Part shown: piece after piece, positions 36,201 to 49,453 of the stretch | How positions within the stretch are numbered: the first letter of the stretch is position 1 | Layout: each line of letters opens with the position of its first letter | Origin: Whitmania pigra | Taxonomy: Eukaryota; Annelida; Clitellata; Hirudinida; Haemopidae | Direction: 5' to 3' | DNA length: 64,000 nucleotides | Assembly (NCBI GenBank): GCA_021613335.1 | Contig: JAJTWR010000263.1 | Coordinates: forward strand, 1,985,001-2,049,000 | The notes under the pieces: generated by a model | What the model was told of the DNA's origin: nothing | The model's input: only the letters and a program-made list of their open reading frames with translations | The model's database searches: none | Made by a program: the position numbers and the translations under genes

Positions 36201-39200
36201 CTAATTTAGAATTAAACTCTTGAAGCCGCATTTCAGTTCATGGATGTCATGTGAATGTGATTTTTAATTGGTTGTAAGCGGCTTTTACAAACAACTGAAC
36301 TGAATCCTATTTTCAAGTTACAAATTAATGTAAAAATGTTAACCCCAAGATCAACAATTGACTTTGTTTACAAGAAAACGATGAATAATATGTAAATAAT
36401 AATAAATAAATAAATAATGACAATGAGTCATACCTTCGTTCTGATGTTGAACAACTTGTAGCAGCGATCGTGGGCATGCTCACAAATCCTGGAAAGATGT
36501 TCATTGAGAGCTCCAATGATTTTCAACGCTCTTCCTTCGGATAAGATTGGATCACAGTCTTTTAGGCTGCAAGTTTTAATCATTCATCAGTAAATGAACT
36601 CATTGTTATTATTGCATATTATAGTAAAACAAATCTTTATACATTCAAATTACATTCCCCAATGTCTTTGATAACAAGCAAACCTGATGTCATTAAAAAT
36701 TGAATTCACAAGGTCTTGATTTTAAGCAAAACAATTATGAAAAATCTTAAAATGTCATAAATCACTTAAGTTATGAATGCAGTCAAACAGCCTTTGAAAG
36801 ATGTACTTGTCTTAAAAACCAAAACAATTATTCAACCGCAACATTCACTAACATCTCGGAGGCTCTTTCCTTCCAATCTTCATCAGCTGGAAAAAAGTCT
36901 TTGGAGAGGTTCAACTCCCCCTCGACGGCGTTGGCATCTTTCCGAGCATTGTGCATCACCACGACGACATTTTGGGGTTTCGAATCGTTTTCACCTCCTG
37001 CCCCCACGTCCGTGAAGTCGGATCGGTGGTCGTTGGTGAAATTGGTGAACTGAACGTAGGAGTCGTTTGAAGCCAAAGTTGCGACATTGTCGGAGTTGTT
37101 GGCGACGTCCGCGAGAGCATCAAAAGAACTGCTCTTGTTCAGTGAAGAGGATCCTTGGAACTCGCTCGAAACTGTTTTCTCACTTCGATCGATGAGTCTT
37201 TTGGCCACAAATTTGAAAATATTGGCAATTTTCTGAAAACAAATAATATAAAAATGATATTCTTGTTGAACTGGAATTAACCAAATTAGAAATGTCATTT
37301 TTATTATTGTCAAATGTATTAGCAATTAAAATTATAAACACAATAAGTAAGTACTTCAAGTAAACTAATAACCTGAATTCTTTGCAGGACAATGACAAGA
37401 GTGATAAAAATCCTCTTCAGCAGTTTCAACCACTGACTGAAGTTCAAATTTCTCAAGTGGTTGGTCAATCTGGTTGAATAAAGAAACCGTTGCAATGTGG
37501 TTAGGATTTTAATGTCATAAAATAATTATAGTAATTAGAATGGTATGCTTCAGTTTGGGCACTTTTATATTAAAAATAATTGAGCTTTAATGTTTGTCAG
37601 TGGCTCCTAACAAAATAGGAATGAAAGAGTAAAATTAGATTGAATTATTAATTAGAACATTTGTAATATTTTAATGAACAAAACAAGCTTTATAAACCAA
37701 CAAAGTGTCTGCCTCGACAAACTCAGATGCAACCACCATTTCCATGGCAACCTATGAAAGATCACATTAATAATATATTGAATAGCATATTGAATAATAT
37801 GTTGAATAATACACTAAAGAGTGAATCAAGTTGAAACAATCCAACGAAAGTTCCAACCTTCCTGATGACCATCTTCAAAGTGCTGCACGATCCACTCTCA
37901 AACGAAGTTAAAAAGTTCAACCCTCCGACTCTGTAGAGACCCATGATGATGAGTATGAGTCTCTCCTGAATAAAACATCAGCACTAATTAATATTCATAA
38001 CCTCATTTAGTTTTTAATTATTTCATGTTCCTTTTTATATCACAAGAATGTGACACAATGCTTTTCATGATTTCAATCAATAAGCTGATCTGCCCATATC
38101 ATATGCACTCAGATAAATATGCAAATTAAGTGAGGTCAACAAATAAGGATGAAATCTTATTGACAAAGGTAGGAGTGTCTCCTAATTAACAATCAGAATA
38201 TATTTAGCATACTAATTACTAAATCTGCAAATTACCTCATCAACAGCCAAACATCCATCTTCAATGGGTGTGGGTGCAGACGGGAGGGTTCCAAGGATTA
38301 AATCATTGGATGGATTGATGGGTTGGTGGAGGAAACTCAGAGTGAAAGAGGTGAACTCATCTTCAACCATTCGAACAATCAATTTCTCCATTTCATGCAA
38401 CTGCGAGCCCAGATGCCTGCGGAATAAATTATGCAAATTGAGTAAAATAGCAATGCACTTTTGCATAAAACATGTGACATTATGTTATGTTTTTCTTTTA
38501 TTCTTAAAAAAATGTTTCTTTATTAATAACTATTAAAGAATTATTGACGTCGATAAATAAATTAAGCTGGTAAATAAGTAGAAAACCTGAAGCACTGAAT
38601 TCCAGCCAACTCTTGAGACAAAACTTCCTGCGTTGTTGAGATGAGATCGAGAGCACCTAAAAAGTCGTTGGTGCTCAGAAGCAGTTGAATCGTGGGTTGA
38701 GTTTGTTGCACTGTCACCATGAACTTCAGCTGTAAGCGTTAGTAACCTCATTAACAACAATGCACTGATGGATAGTTGGTTGAATAAGAGGTGGCTTGAC
38801 ACAATTTGTTGATGAAGTGTAATTAATAAATAATAATAATAATAGTAGTTAATTGGTATACATTATTAAATTAATTGTGTTAAATTTGTAATTAAGATAA
38901 TAATTGATATTAATGTATTGTAACATACAAGTTTAACAATCATTTCAAAACCTTAATTTGTTATTTTATCTATGTAAATATTTTACAATTTACAACTTTA
39001 TAATTGTTCAAACTGCATATCAGTGTATCATTGTCACATCATGTTATTAAAATGTCCTTAAAATACCTTTTCATAAATCTGTTTATATTTGGAGGTCAAA
39101 GATGATTTCTTCACCACCTGGAGCGGTTGTAATGTGAGCATGTTGTCCAATTTCCTAATTTTATCCCTGTAAGATTAAATAAACAAAACATGCATTTGAG

Positions 39201-40706
39201 TTACCAGGCTAGAATTATGTGTCAACAATGTCAACAGCATTCATGATATTTATTTTAATAATAAATGTAATACCTGAGAAACTGAACAGATCTGCAAGTC
39301 TTCTGTAAATGTTCTTGAAGTGTATTCTGGTACAGCATGGCCTCAAAAAAGGCATCAGATTTTGCTGAAATTTGTTTTGTGATCTGCACCTCCACAAGGT
39401 CTAAATAATGACTCAACTGTCAAAATCAAAGTTTTTCAAATTACTGAAATCATATTTTATAAACTTATTGACATAAAAAAAGAACGAATTAATTTCAGCA
39501 CGTGGCAAACTCTGCAACACTGATGGATGTTGAGCATTTCAAGTTTAAAAAGAATTACTTTTTCTTGGAGCAACTTTGGCGAATGATGTGACTTTGAGTT
39601 TCCTGAAATTTTTCTACTGATGACCATGGTAAGACTTGGTAAAATGTTTCTTTCTCCAGAAGGCTGAAGTTGGAACTGAAAAAAATCTGCATACAAAATC
39701 AAATATTTTAATGACCACTTCAGAGCTTACTGAATGAGACAACTATTAAATGATAATTATTATACTAATGAGATTTGGTAAAACCAATTTTTTAAAAAGA
39801 TTTATTTCAGAACGAGTTTATAACCAATATACATCTTTATATAACAATGTGCCAACCTTTGGAATAGCATCAAAATCTTCCATTTTTGACGCAACTCCCG
39901 ATAAACTTTCGTTGCGTTTACTCGTTTGATCGATTTCCTCAAGTTTGACCGACTGCCTCCTTCTCTGGTTATGAACGGAATGAATGAGTTAAAAACTTCG
40001 TGAAAAGTGCAAGCAAAGCCACTCACAGAACTTGTTTTCAAGAGAAACTGTTGGAAGTGATCGTGAGTGACGGAAGGAATGTATTGGGACGGTTGAATGA
40101 TGGACTTCTCAAAACTTTCACCCCATGTTTTTGTAAAGAAATCTGTTTCTCTTTTGTTGAGACGTGGATCATTAAGGAGAGCTGGCAGATTAATTTGTGA
40201 CATGTAAATGGTCCATTTATGCTGATCTTGAACCACTGATGGATTACTTGATGTGTCTGATTATTAAAAGTTACAAAAACTCTTTGTTCATATTGTTTAT
40301 TGTGGCTGAATGCTAAATTTCAAACTCCAAGTTATGAAGAATTAAATTTCGCAACATTAGCATAAAATTCAAAATATTGCAACTTACTTTGGTTTGGGCA
40401 TAACGTTTGAGAAAGCATAAAAGATCTTTCAGATCTATCCATTAACAAGTGATCTTTCCAAACATGTTCTTGATAATCAAGTTCACTGACACCATCTAAG
40501 GGTAGAGACGGACAGACACCATTCGGCCCGTAAAGACAAGCAAATGACCCACCCTCTTTCGTACAATGATATTCTCTCAAATGAAGGAAGAATTCATGTG
40601 GTGACGTGAATACTGCCCGATCACTCAATGCTTTGAGTGACGATTTTAAACAATTCTGGCAATAACGCACTTTCGAACTATTTGTTACAGATAACTTGTT
40701 TGACAT
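33267..40706 (-). CDS. VPS54: VPS54, GARP tethering-complex subunit
   Basis: VPS54 with VPS51-53 forms the GARP complex, which tethers endosome-derived vesicles at the trans-Golgi network. About 20 exons align along the whole known protein. Exon 1 (40388-40706) carries a CQNC...H-x(4)-H element and YHCTKEGGSF. Then: WTIYMSQINLPALLNDPR (exon 40027-40256), LLQEK (39545-39690), AEL...QTQPTIQLLLSTNDFLGALDL (38590-38735), RHLGSQLHEMEKLI (38236-38420), EERLILIIMGLYRVG (about 37860-37970), a low-complexity acidic stretch (36830-37235), the GFLDNLS and RICGRRSSLL block (35945-36085), ERWKQADVPCEFQDLVD (about 35340-35420), LILGAGALHLVGLKTI (34200-34290), and the domain that docks on endosomes: SRCLQLMMSYFPLVKSHF, DYRDHIAEIS (33746-33826), AISDLLPEEQ, GVQALPGFKDF (33267-33568). 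No disruption is seen. Confidence 0.95.
35088..35285. repeat. 39-bp minisatellite, five near-perfect copies, in a VPS54 intron
   Basis: Five head-to-tail copies of a 39-bp unit starting caactgctgttaaacaaacg, nearly identical to each other, between two VPS54 exons. Unit identity implies recent expansion, so copy number is likely to vary between individuals. Without spacers it is not a CRISPR array. Confidence 0.95.
35745..35930. repeat. ATAATGATATTGATA-type AT-rich repeat in a VPS54 intron
   Basis: Imperfect repeats of gatattgataataat and ATT/AAT trinucleotides over about 185 bp, lying just before an exon on the minus strand. It is simple sequence and not coding. Confidence 0.85.
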
Positions 40707-42114
40707 TTCACCCTAATCAAATTAAAATCCAGGTATACAATACAATCGCCCGTTCAATGACCACATAATGTTTACAATCATCCGAATGTGGTAATATAAG
40801 TCAATACAAATTTTATGCTTCATTTTATATATATATATAACCCAATTTATTATTTTAAATTAATAAAATTAAAATTAGTCATTCTTACAGTTTAAAGTCT
40901 TATTCTCAAATCTAATGACATTACTTTATGAGAGACATGTGAGACATAACATGTGAGACCGAATGTGCTTCTAGTTAATCAGTTTCTTGTCTCAATTCTC
41001 ATTAAATGTAAAATAATATTAGATGTGTCATCGCGATACGCTAACCAAGAGTAAATTCAGTAATTCAAAATAAGTATTAATTAAAGTTTAGTGCTTTGCC
41101 TTATTCTTTCAGTACAGGGCACTCGAACGAAATTATAATAATATATTAGCATTTTATGTGCTTGTACTCGGTGATGAAACAAGAAAAGAAAACCATTATA
41201 TTTTAGTATTTAAATATTATGTGTTTTACCACATGGGAAAGAAGAAAGGGTTTTAGACTTAGATATTGTATCTATATTTAAATATAAAGATACAAAAACA
41301 TACCTGCTGTTACGGTTCCCTATTAGCCGCTGTTAATGACGCTTAAGTTTTAGCTGTTTGATAGGACATTAACATAAATAATAACTTAATAGCACTCAAA
41401 ATCATTAAGACCTTGGTGAAAAAGTGGAACACAAACGCATTTTTGCATTTTATTAAGTCATCAATTATATGATTACGAAAAGATAACTTACTGCATATTG
41501 AAAATGCATATTGCACCAATAGATAATTTAACTAATGTTAGCTTATACTGAATTAACAGATAGTTGGGCGACCTGCGTTATGTTAATTGGTGACACCACA
41601 TTGTACAAACCGATTTTACCTCGTGATAAACAAAAGTCACTGCGAAATGGGTTGCAACATAAATAAGTTATAAGGAACTGCGAAGTAAGTGTTTATGGAT
41701 GAACAACGTTGATTTTTTTTCGGTCAATTCCCTCATCTCTGGAAAAAAAAAGTACATTTAGAAACGACCAATCAGATACTCAAGCTTCCCAGTCATTAAT
41801 TAAGCACAGCTGACGTGTCTATCCAAATTTCATTTAGTTCGGTGATGTAAAAAATCATGTGATAGCATCTGCAATATTATACAGAATGAAGTTATCGTTT
41901 CATCATCCAAAAGTAAGAAAATTGTTTAATTGAATCGATGTACTTTTTAATCGTTGGTGGTCATGTGGGTTGGATAATCGTGTTTACTTATAAGCAGCTG
42001 ATTCTTCAGGAGGCTGAGCATTGAAGGATAAAATCCGCCGTAGACGAATCTTTCGTTAACACCTAATAGGATACAAACATCTATTTTTCGATATTTTTGC
42101 AACAGCTACTTTTG
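40707..42114. other. Divergent promoter region of VPS54 and TMEM104
   Basis: A gap of about 1.4 kb between two head-to-head genes. It should contain both promoters. A (TA)n stretch lies near 40830-40842. No exon or RNA gene is seen. Confidence 0.5.
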
Positions 42115-45099
42115 ATGGATCCAAAAGTTGAAGTTAAGAGAAACCATGTGCAGTATTCGCCTCTGGTAAGTACCGTCTATCTCCGAATTCTGAAATGAAG
42201 TTTGACGTAAATTTTGATATATCTGTAAATCAAGTTGAATTAATTGTTGTAAGTCAATATTATTTAATTTGAATGAAATCATATTTCAGATTGGTATGGT
42301 ATTTATCTTTAATCTGGTGGTTGGAACTGGAGCTTTAGCATTGCCTAAAGCATTTTCAAATGCTGGTTGGGCTATCAGTATAACGGTTATGGTTGTGGTT
42401 GGTTTTCTTAGGTATGTTCAGGTTGTTTTTATAATTTTATGTACGTTATTCTGTAAGTGATTCCATACAATGAATGACTGAGTAACAGCCTAAATTATTT
42501 GGTGTTTGATTCCAGCTACATTACGGCCACATTTCTTATTGAGACTATGTCGCTTGCTAATGCATTAATGAAGATTGAAACATTGAAGAAAAATGAAGTA
42601 TATATATTTTTGTGCTCATTTAGAAAAATAAATTTAAAAACATAATTTCACTTGATTTTGGAGGAACCAGTGGCAGAAGTTATTGATGCTTTGCAACCGT
42701 ATCCGGCTCCGAGTGGTAAGACACTTTACCGCATTCACCTTCAACTTGAATACAAGCATAAATACAATGAAGCCTATCACATAACAGCTTGATTTTTTTA
42801 AGATAATCATGGGCAAGTCCAAGAACAGTACGATGAAACAACTGCTTTGTTGAAAAGTATGTGAGACTTGAAACAACTTGCATTAGGAGCATTCTGTCTT
42901 TAAATGAATTTACATACAACTGTAGATTTATTTAGTTAAAATGGTTTGGAATTGATGATCAAGATGCTTTAAACAGGTCCGCATCAAGAACTCTTTGATA
43001 TTCAAGAAGTTGTCGAAATGGTTTGGCACTTGTCGCTTTTGATTTTTTATGAACTTGATAAATTATTTATGCCTTGTATAACATTATAGGGAAATCTGGC
43101 AAAATTATTCTTCAGCAAAGGTAAACATTTTAATGTTTCAATTACATTTACGTAATTTCAATATCAAGTTACTTATGACCACTATTGTTACTGCTGTTTC
43201 TACTGTTACTGTTACAATTTTTATTATTAGTATTACTATAAAAATAGAAAATGCAATTTGGTTCATGAGAAAACTAAATTAGTAATTTGCTCTTTTTCAG
43301 TTGGCTACCACCTTTTTTACATTTGTATTGCAATTTACTTATTTGGAGACCTTGCAATATACACAGTTGCAGTTCCTGTCACTTTGAGAGATGTTACCTG
43401 GTAACTGTTCTTTACTTATTCTAAACTTCTAGTTAATTTTCACATGCAATCGTAATTAATAATAAGTTTTATTGGTAACCTTACTCATTAAAATTATTCA
43501 TTAGATGTCATCTTGTGTGATGTCATCTCTCTTTGTTTATCATGAAGACTTGTTATTTGCAACTATAATTGAATAATAAGCAGCATTATATGATTAATTG
43601 TTTTAATTATTATTAAGTAGCATTATATGGTTAATCATTTTAATTATTATTATCGATATCAACATCACTTCAATAAACGCAAAAATGTTGTCCAGACTGT
43701 TTATGAAGTGATGAATTAAATATTAATTAATTTCTTTTAGATATGCTTTTGTTATGCTTGGCGAACGTCGGTTGTTAGAAAATCAAGTATTGATCACGTG
43801 TGAATTTCTCTCACTTAAACACTAAACTCTATGATGATATTAATTTTTCTAGCACATATTTCCCAAATATCTCAGTGAGCAATATATCTTCAAACGAGAC
43901 CGACTTGTGTCCTCCTCTTCTTCCACACGATCCATGTTGGCAGAACATTCCCCTCACCAGGAATGATGCGTACAGGCTCTACGTGGTGAGTTCTTGCTAG
44001 GACTGCATTCTTTAGTTTTGCGATCATCGTAAGTCTCAACTTTGACCACATTTAGGCTTGCTTCGTTCTACTTCTTGGACCTTTTGTCTACTTTAACTTG
44101 CAAAAGACGAGACATCTTCAAATATTTACTTCACTCCTTCGATGGATAGGTAAGCTGAGTTTTTTTGATACTGTTATTTAATTATTTATTGCTATAAAAA
44201 GGTGAAAATTAATATTAGATAATTAGTTATTCATCTTAAATATGCTTTGGCATTTGTTGCAACTGAATTCTCATGGTGATGATAATGTTAACGATATTCT
44301 TTCATTAGCTTTCTTCTCCATGCTGGTGCTATCAATTGAGAGACTTGCAAAGAAGGAAGGAAATGGAAATCCACCTGCAGCAAATCCTATGAACATTCCC
44401 AACTTGTTTGGCATCTGTGTGTACTCCTTCATGTGTCACCATTCACTACCACAGATGGTGACTCCAATTAGTGAGAAGAAATCGATTCACAAACTTTTTG
44501 GTTCAAATTACCTCGTGATCTTCATGTTTTACTGTGTTCTCTCCTTTACTGGAATTTTTTGCTTTTCTCACATTTTTGATCTCTACACGCTCAACTTCCA
44601 GCCTCAAAAATGTCCTTTTGCGACCGAATCGGACATCATCATGACTTACCCGTTCCTCCAGTACTTCCTCGCTCTTTTTCCAGTTTTCACGATCAGCACT
44701 AGCTTTCCCATCGTCGGCATCACGCTCCGCAACAACCTTCTCCACATGTTCAACCTCAACAAGAAAGACGTCAGGCTAAGCTTGAAACAAAAACTGATCG
44801 AGAAGTTGTTGTTTCCTACTGTTGTCCTCGTACTTCCGACTGTCATTGCCTTGTGTACCAATGACATACAGTTTTTAGTTGGTCTCACTGGATCATATGC
44901 AGGAGCTTTCATCCAATACATCGTGCCCGCCTCCTTGGTGCTTCTGGCCCGAGATAAGTTGAGCAATTTGCATTTGAATGAAAGTTCTCCATATGAATCT
45001 CCATTCAAGCATAAAGCTTGGGCAGGTATTGTCTTTGCGTGGTCCATAATTTGTTTTGTCGTCGTGACCATAAACAACATAATTCTTTTGTCGACTTGA
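42115..45099 (+). CDS. TMEM104: TMEM104 homologue, amino-acid-transporter-like membrane protein
   Basis: TMEM104 belongs to the SLC36/38 (AAAP)-type transporter superfamily; its substrate is not established. Exons read in phase: 42115-42165, 42290-42411 (IGMVFIFNLVVGTGALALP, the first membrane helix), 42516-42597, about 42660-42714, 42796-42857, 42977-43020 (FDIQEVVEMG), 43090-43120, 43303-43402 (VGYHLFYICIAIYLFGDLAIY), 43852-43986, 44056-44149 (ACFVLLLGPFVYFNLQKT), 44309-45099 (AFFSMLVLSIERLA... NLFGICVYSFMCHHSLP, then five or so helices, ending IILLST). Length is about 500 residues, as in the family. An extracellular loop in exon 9 has several N-x-S/T sites. The junction between exon 3 and exon 4 lacks an obvious AG acceptor in the needed phase, the only doubtful join. 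An AATAAA follows at about 45302. Confidence 0.9.
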
Positions 45100-46366
45100 A
45101 TTTTTCAATAGAGCATATCTTTTATTGAGACATTTAAATACCAGTCATATTATTGTTGATGTAATTTAGTCACGCTGCACTGTTTAAATTGTGAACTGAT
45201 TGGTTCAATTCATTTTGTTTATATGTTGTTATGGACTAAGATTCCAGTTTGCCTTATCTCTTACCTGTACATTTTGTGTCTTTTGGAACGTTTTTTTGAA
45301 AAATAAAATTGAAAAAATTCCTACGTATTTTAGAGTAATGTAACAAATGTACAAGTTTTGTTCTTAAGGATGCTAAGCAAATTGGTCTTATTTGAGATAA
45401 TGAGCAATTTTCTTTTCCTTGATCACGAGTGCCGCTTGATGAAGTTTAAGTATGTCTCCAATTAAACATTGTAAGAATAGACATGAAAGTCTTGCGATCT
45501 TTAGTTTTGTGAAGTCTGGAAAACAGAACGTATGCACGTTATTCTAGTCAAACGCGGTGGATCATAACAGGGGCACGACATGATTAAAGCAACTTATCAA
45601 TTTGCAGTAGATCACAGAAATAACAATTCATTGGTTTAAATTTTGTGTTCTTATATTCATAAGCATATTTTAGATTTGACCAAATGTAGCTTCTCTAATT
45701 TACTACAGGGAAGCTGTTCTACCAATTATTTATGAAAAAAATGGTTTTTGAAAGTTTCCTAAAACACATTTTCATGCTCTAAATGAAAGCCTAACTTTCA
45801 AGAGTCAAATGTCACTCCATCCAGTGACGTCACTAAGGGGAGTGCGAACTATAGCGAGTGGCACCATTTTAAGAGATGACACCAAAACCTTTATATTTTA
45901 TGAAGAATAACCTTTTTGCTTTTCAAACTTGTGGGTCACCAACTAATATAATAACAAAGTGTGCAGTCAAGTTTCCACTTCCACCAGTACCAACTAGCTT
46001 AATCTCTGAATGTCACCAGTTTCATAGCGCATATGATGGGCTGTATTTTATATCTATCATTGTTCTGACTTCAATTAATTTATAAGTCTGGATTTAATTA
46101 AATTTTTGTTATTTAATATTGGCAATTCTCAGGTGACTATCGTGTTCTTTTTAAATCGATGTAGTGTATTCAACGCAAATTATATATAATAAATTTATTT
46201 TTATATTTTATATTACACATTTTGTATTTACAACCTCAGATTATTCTTATGTATTTATGTGTCAACTAGTTAATCATTAGGAATAACCACTTTTGTCTGC
46301 CCCATTCTTTCGTTTTGCTTCACAGGGGAACTAAACTAAAGTTTAAAATAGTTAAGATAAGTTGAT
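45100..46366. other. Gap between TMEM104 and the RING gene
   Basis: AT-rich. The segment near 45819-45880 (ccagtgacgtcactaagggg followed by agtgcgaactatag... gtggcacc) resembles the end of a DNA transposon but no partner end was found. An open frame at 45876-46085 has no homology or splice support. Confidence 0.4.
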
Positions 46367-49300
46367 ATGAATAGGGGTGATTTGGAGTCGGATTTAGAAA
46401 TGGCTCGGCAACTCCAAGAAAATGAAAATGTAGAAGCGACCGATCTTATTTTAGCACAACAGTTGCAAGTTAGGAAACATTTTCCATTATTTTTTTCTAG
46501 ATGTATGTGTTGATTGTGATGCAGACTGAATTATTTGTAACGTTTAGAATGAATTCAATGGCGATTATGATCTGAAAAATCCACCTTCATTCCATCAAAG
46601 GGCTAGACAGGTTGTAATAAATTGATAGCTGTAGCTATAGTGATTATTTATAATAATCATCTATTTGGAGATCGAACTCATCGATTTCTCAATTTTAACG
46701 GCCTCAACACCCTAGATTGATGACTGTTTTTAGCAGCTACGTTGTTTTAGAAACGTTCAGGAACGTCGTTTGGGTGGGGCAACGGTGCAAGGATTTGTTC
46801 CCCTTTTGGAAAGCTGAAATGACATTCCTAAAATGAAACATTCTATAAAATATTTTAGTAAATCTGTCTAGTCATCTTTCTGTATTTATAAAGATAAGTG
46901 TTGTTTTATTGTTGTAAACTTCTTGTTAAAATGTGACTCTTCATAACTAAGTTTCATTTGCAATTCTAATTCAACATTTATGAAACATTTAAGTAGCAGT
47001 AATTTTGATGTTTGGTTCAGTCTTTTTTTTACGTTGACTCGTGATTATTTAAATAACTAATCTATTTAAATGTTGACAACAAATTTTTATTGTTCATTGC
47101 AGTCTGATTACTTGTTGGCACAGCAATTGCAAGTTAGTGATTTTTGTTCTTGAGAAGGTTATATCTTGGCATTGCCAATGCAACTGGTATTTATATTTTG
47201 GTTTGTTATTTATTATATTATGTTATTAGTTATATGTTACACGTTCGTTAGAAAGAGGAAGATGAAAGGGCACATTCCAGGCACAATCATGGACAAGTGA
47301 TGACAAAATTTAATTTCTTAGTTTATTTAACTATTAATGGCTTTAATAATTTTTATATAGTTTCATTTTGCAATACATTATTTTCAAAAAAAAAGCTTTT
47401 CTTTCTAAATAGTTTTCAAAAATATTTTAATGTGATCATGGAGTAAATATCGAATGCAGAATCCACTTGATAGACATCTTCAAAGAATATATTCCACCCC
47501 TTCCTGGATAAGAAGGAGACAAGTGAGGAAGCATTTTCTTTTAAATATAAAATATGAATACATAAAGGATTAAAATAGGTATTATTATTTAGTTCAGAAC
47601 CTTTTATTGCTTCTAAGATTTTCTCTCAGAGTTGACAGATGAACACCCCGTGATAACAACAATTAATTAATACATTGATATTAGTTATTCTATGGTTTAA
47701 TTACTGGCTAAAGTACATGATCTCATTTGCATGACATTAATGTCTCATTCAAATACAAATTGAGCCAATTACAATCGTTTTCTATCCTCAATTGATCAAA
47801 TGGCTCCCCTGATTTTAATGAATGACAACTGGCTTCAATATTTTGTAAAAAAATAATTGTACTTAATGCACCAACTAAGTCATGAATATATTTATAATCT
47901 AGATGGTTTTTGTTTTGTTTATTACTCAATTTGTTTTATGTGAGGAAATAACAGTTTGGCCATTCTCATGCTATTGTTTTGTTCTTAATAACTTTTTATT
48001 AGCTGCCAACTCAAGGAATATTTTATACTTTGCACTAGCTCTAAGTAATATTTCCATGTATTACTTCGGTGCATTTTTTTTTTACTATGGATGCATTTAT
48101 TTTGGTGTTGTATTTTACATTTGTAATTTGTTCACAATGAGTTTATATTCTTAAGTTTCGTTTGGTTAAATTTCAATTAATGTTGGCTGTTGTAATGGCT
48201 TGGATGCCACTATGTTTGACTTAATTTTTCGGGCATGCATTACTCGTTATTGTTCAACTTTTAATTTAGGCGATTATTCTCCAAGCCTGTTGCGTTTTTA
48301 ATAATTATTACATTTGTTTGAATGTTGTTATCTTTTCTTTAATCATCACAAAACATCATAGGTTAAGTTAACATTTCTTTTTTTGTTGTTGTTGATATTT
48401 TGATAATTTAGTTTATTTGAACTGAAAATATTTTCATTCTATATTTTAATTTTAGAGTGAGGATCTACTTTTGGAGGGAACAATCTTCTGTCGACTCTTG
48501 ATGCCCGCAGAGAACGTGGCATGGAAACAACCAACCTCAGACATCCCGAGATACCTACTAGTTATTCTTCTTTTTCTTATTTATTTTAATTTTAATTATT
48601 TTTTTCTAATAACATTTTATTCACACATCTGGCTTCTAATAATCAATTAATTTGTCGAGATTCAAAATTTTAAGATTTTTCCATGGTTAAGCAGATTAAT
48701 TTGAGAATGTGTTCTCAGAATGTAATTTAAATAATATTGGTATATGGATGTTTAATCAGCTATTTTTTAAATGAAATTTACTAAAAAAATATAGTAATAA
48801 TAATAATGGCGATGATGATGATGATGATGCTGATGACAATGAAAGTAAGTACATTCAATTCTTTTTTTACTCTCCAGGATTGAATTCCAACCTTTCTAGG
48901 CTCATGTTTTCATCCTTTTTCACTGAAGACGACAGTCTTAATTATGAGGTTTGATTTTGACCATAATTGTGCAGATTATATAAATGCAATTCAATATGCG
49001 ATTTTGTCAACCAGGACTTGTTAGAATTGGAGGAAGCCGCCGGCAGCTCCCATTCGCAGGGTCTTAATTCCAGTGAAATCAATGCCCTTCCAACCTCAAC
49101 ATTTAGGACAAATGGACAGTTTAATTCTCAGAGACCTACTAGCTCTTTAGAAAGTAGCTGTCCGATCTGCTTCTCCGAATACATTGAAAGGGACACCTTG
49201 AGGACACTGCCCTGCCTTCACAAGTTCCACAAAGACTGCATCGATGAATGGATCAAAGTAATTTCTTGTTGTTAGCTTCATCTAACTTCTCATTTCTTTA

Positions 49301-49453
49301 TTTATTTGCAAAGTGAGTTTCATGAAAATTCAACCTTAGCTGAAAGCTTATTTGTAAGTTTTTTTTAATAAAATTCAAACTGTTTTACAGAGCAAGGCAG
49401 TATGTCCAATATGTCGTGCTGTAATAAAGGATCAACTTAGTTCTCAACATTAA
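46367..49453 (+). CDS. RING-H2 E3 ubiquitin ligase with repeated LAQQLQ motifs
   Basis: The C-terminal RING-H2 domain is complete: C-x2-C-x14-C-x-H-x2-H-x2-C-x10-C-x2-C (CPICFSEYIERD... LPCLHKFHKDCIDEWIK / SKAVCPIC), split between exons 49015-49257 and 49391-49453. It recruits an E2 and transfers ubiquitin. Upstream exons in phase: 46367-46468 (start MNRGDLESDLEMARQLQ, ending ILAQQLQ), 46549-46611, 47103-47132 (a 30-bp microexon SDYLLAQQLQ), 47252-47296, 47460-47522, about 48468-48559 (entry phase unresolved), 48879-48949 (NSNLSRLMFSSFFTEDD). The repeated (M/L)AxQLQ motif is an amphipathic helix that often binds ubiquitin or membranes in related ligases; that reading is an inference. Acidic and Ser-rich text precedes the RING as in RLIM/RNF6-like and RNF181-like ligases. 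The exact family is not assigned. Confidence 0.85.

Noticed and set aside
36773..37325. Plus-strand frame opposite the 36.8-37.2 kb region
   Set aside because: It is the complement of a VPS54 exon; the minus-strand frame splices in phase with the rest of VPS54.
43740..43850. Possible extra TMEM104 exon starting ATATGCTTTTG
   Set aside because: Joining it to the previous exon makes TGA; skipping to 43852 gives TGC and the family sequence LRDVTC.
45876..46085. 69-codon plus-strand frame
   Set aside because: No homology, no splice or promoter support, and overlaps a possible transposon end.
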